From positions 1 to 5,937 of the forward strand of contig JAATFK010000604.1 in the NCBI GenBank assembly GCA_015655225.1: a DNA stretch of 5,937 nt. The letters are read 5' to 3'. Below are positions 5,541 to 5,937 of this stretch, piece by piece; the first letter of the stretch is position 1; every line of letters starts with the position of its first letter. The notes beneath the pieces are model-generated. The model had not been told where the DNA came from and ran no database searches. It saw nothing but the letters and a program-made list of their open reading frames with translations. Position numbers and translations under genes: made by a program. This stretch comes from Solirubrobacterales bacterium. GTDB taxonomy: Bacteria; Actinomycetota; Thermoleophilia; Solirubrobacterales; Solirubrobacteraceae.

Positions 5541-5937
5541 GCGCCCCCTTCCCGAGCTGGCTCGAGCCGCTGCTCGACGCCGGCCAGCAGCGCGCGCTCG
5601 ACCGCTGGGCGATCGAGGAGCGCGGCGTCCCCGGCATCGTCCTGATGGAGCGCGCCGCCGAGGGGCTCGCGCGGATCGTCGCCGAGGCCGTCCCGGAGGG
5701 CGAGCTGGCGGTCGTCTGCGGCAAGGGCAACAACGGCGGCGACGGGCTCGCCGCCGCGCGCCTGCTGCGCGAGGCCGGCCGTCAGGTCGACGTGATGCTG
5801 CTGCCGGACCCGTCCGAGCTGGAAGGGGACGCGCGCACGAACCTCGAGCAGCTGCCGGGAGCGCCGCCCCGCGTCTTCAACCCCGGCGCGCTGTTCGAGG
5901 TCGCCGGGATCGTCGACGCGGTCCTCGGCACCGGCGC
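5537..5937 (+). CDS. nnr: NAD(P)H-hydrate epimerase domain (YjeF/Nnr family), truncated by window edge
   Basis: The first 133 codons of a YjeF N-terminal domain protein are present. The domain epimerises R- and S-NAD(P)HX, the hydrated forms of damaged NAD(P)H, so that a dehydratase can restore them. Seen are a DRWAIEERGVPGIVLMERAA segment (the family's D-x-x-A/T-I-x-x-x-G-x-P-x-x-x-LMERA pattern), CGKGNNGGDGL at 61-71, AARLLREAGRQVDV, and the start of the DAVLGTG motif at 127-133. The ATG overlaps the acpS stop in an ATGA arrangement, with no separate Shine-Dalgarno site, so coupling is likely. In many actinobacteria this protein is a bifunctional fusion with the NnrD dehydratase domain, and acpS and nnr lie in the same neighbourhood as glmS. 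Whether the dehydratase half is fused here cannot be seen. Confidence 0.9.
   Translation, partial: MSAPFPSWLEPLLDAGQQRALDRWAIEERGVPGIVLMERAAEGLARIVAEAVPEGELAVVCGKGNNGGDGLAAARLLREAGRQVDVMLLPDPSELEGDARTNLEQLPGAPPRVFNPGALFEVAGIVDAVLGTG

Noticed and set aside
1..5937. CRISPR array, tRNA, rRNA, insertion sequence, phage or defence genes
   Set aside because: No direct repeats with spacers, no tRNA-like cloverleaf and no transposase motifs were seen. Composition is uniform throughout and all space is taken by housekeeping genes.

Overview
This is an ordinary-looking chromosomal housekeeping segment from a very GC-rich bacterium. Third codon positions are almost all G or C in every real gene. The gene order (rplM-rpsI-glmM, glmS, acpS, nnr) and the protein details point to the Actinomycetota. 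A deep lineage such as the Thermoleophilia (Solirubrobacterales-like) is my guess rather than something the sequence proves. I see no mobile element, CRISPR array, rRNA or tRNA.

Layout. The window opens inside guaA (GMP synthase), of which only the last 98 codons are present. A short minus-strand gene (327-500) follows, convergent with guaA, encoding a 57-residue protein with one membrane span and no function I recognise. Divergent from it, a plus-strand run begins behind a TATAGT -10-like element: rplM (L13), rpsI (S9) and glmM (phosphoglucosamine mutase), with a 4-nt overlap and then a 16-nt gap. A 107-nt intergenic region with a hairpin, a T-rich tail and a strong Shine-Dalgarno site precedes glmS. 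After glmS, acpS appears to have its own promoter, placed so that the transcript would begin at or next to the GTG start codon. acpS overlaps by 4 nt the start of an NAD(P)H-hydrate epimerase (YjeF/Nnr) gene that runs off the right edge.

How the genes fit together. GlmS makes glucosamine-6-phosphate from fructose-6-phosphate and glutamine. GlmM converts it to glucosamine-1-phosphate, the precursor of UDP-GlcNAc and so of peptidoglycan. AcpS activates acyl carrier protein for lipid synthesis, and Nnr repairs damaged NAD(P)H. L13 and S9 place part of wall-precursor supply in the same transcription unit as ribosome production.

The most unusual items are a roughly 120-residue, strongly acidic N-terminal extension on ribosomal protein S9, the small membrane protein gene, and the probable leaderless start of acpS. 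I found no convincing new multi-gene system.
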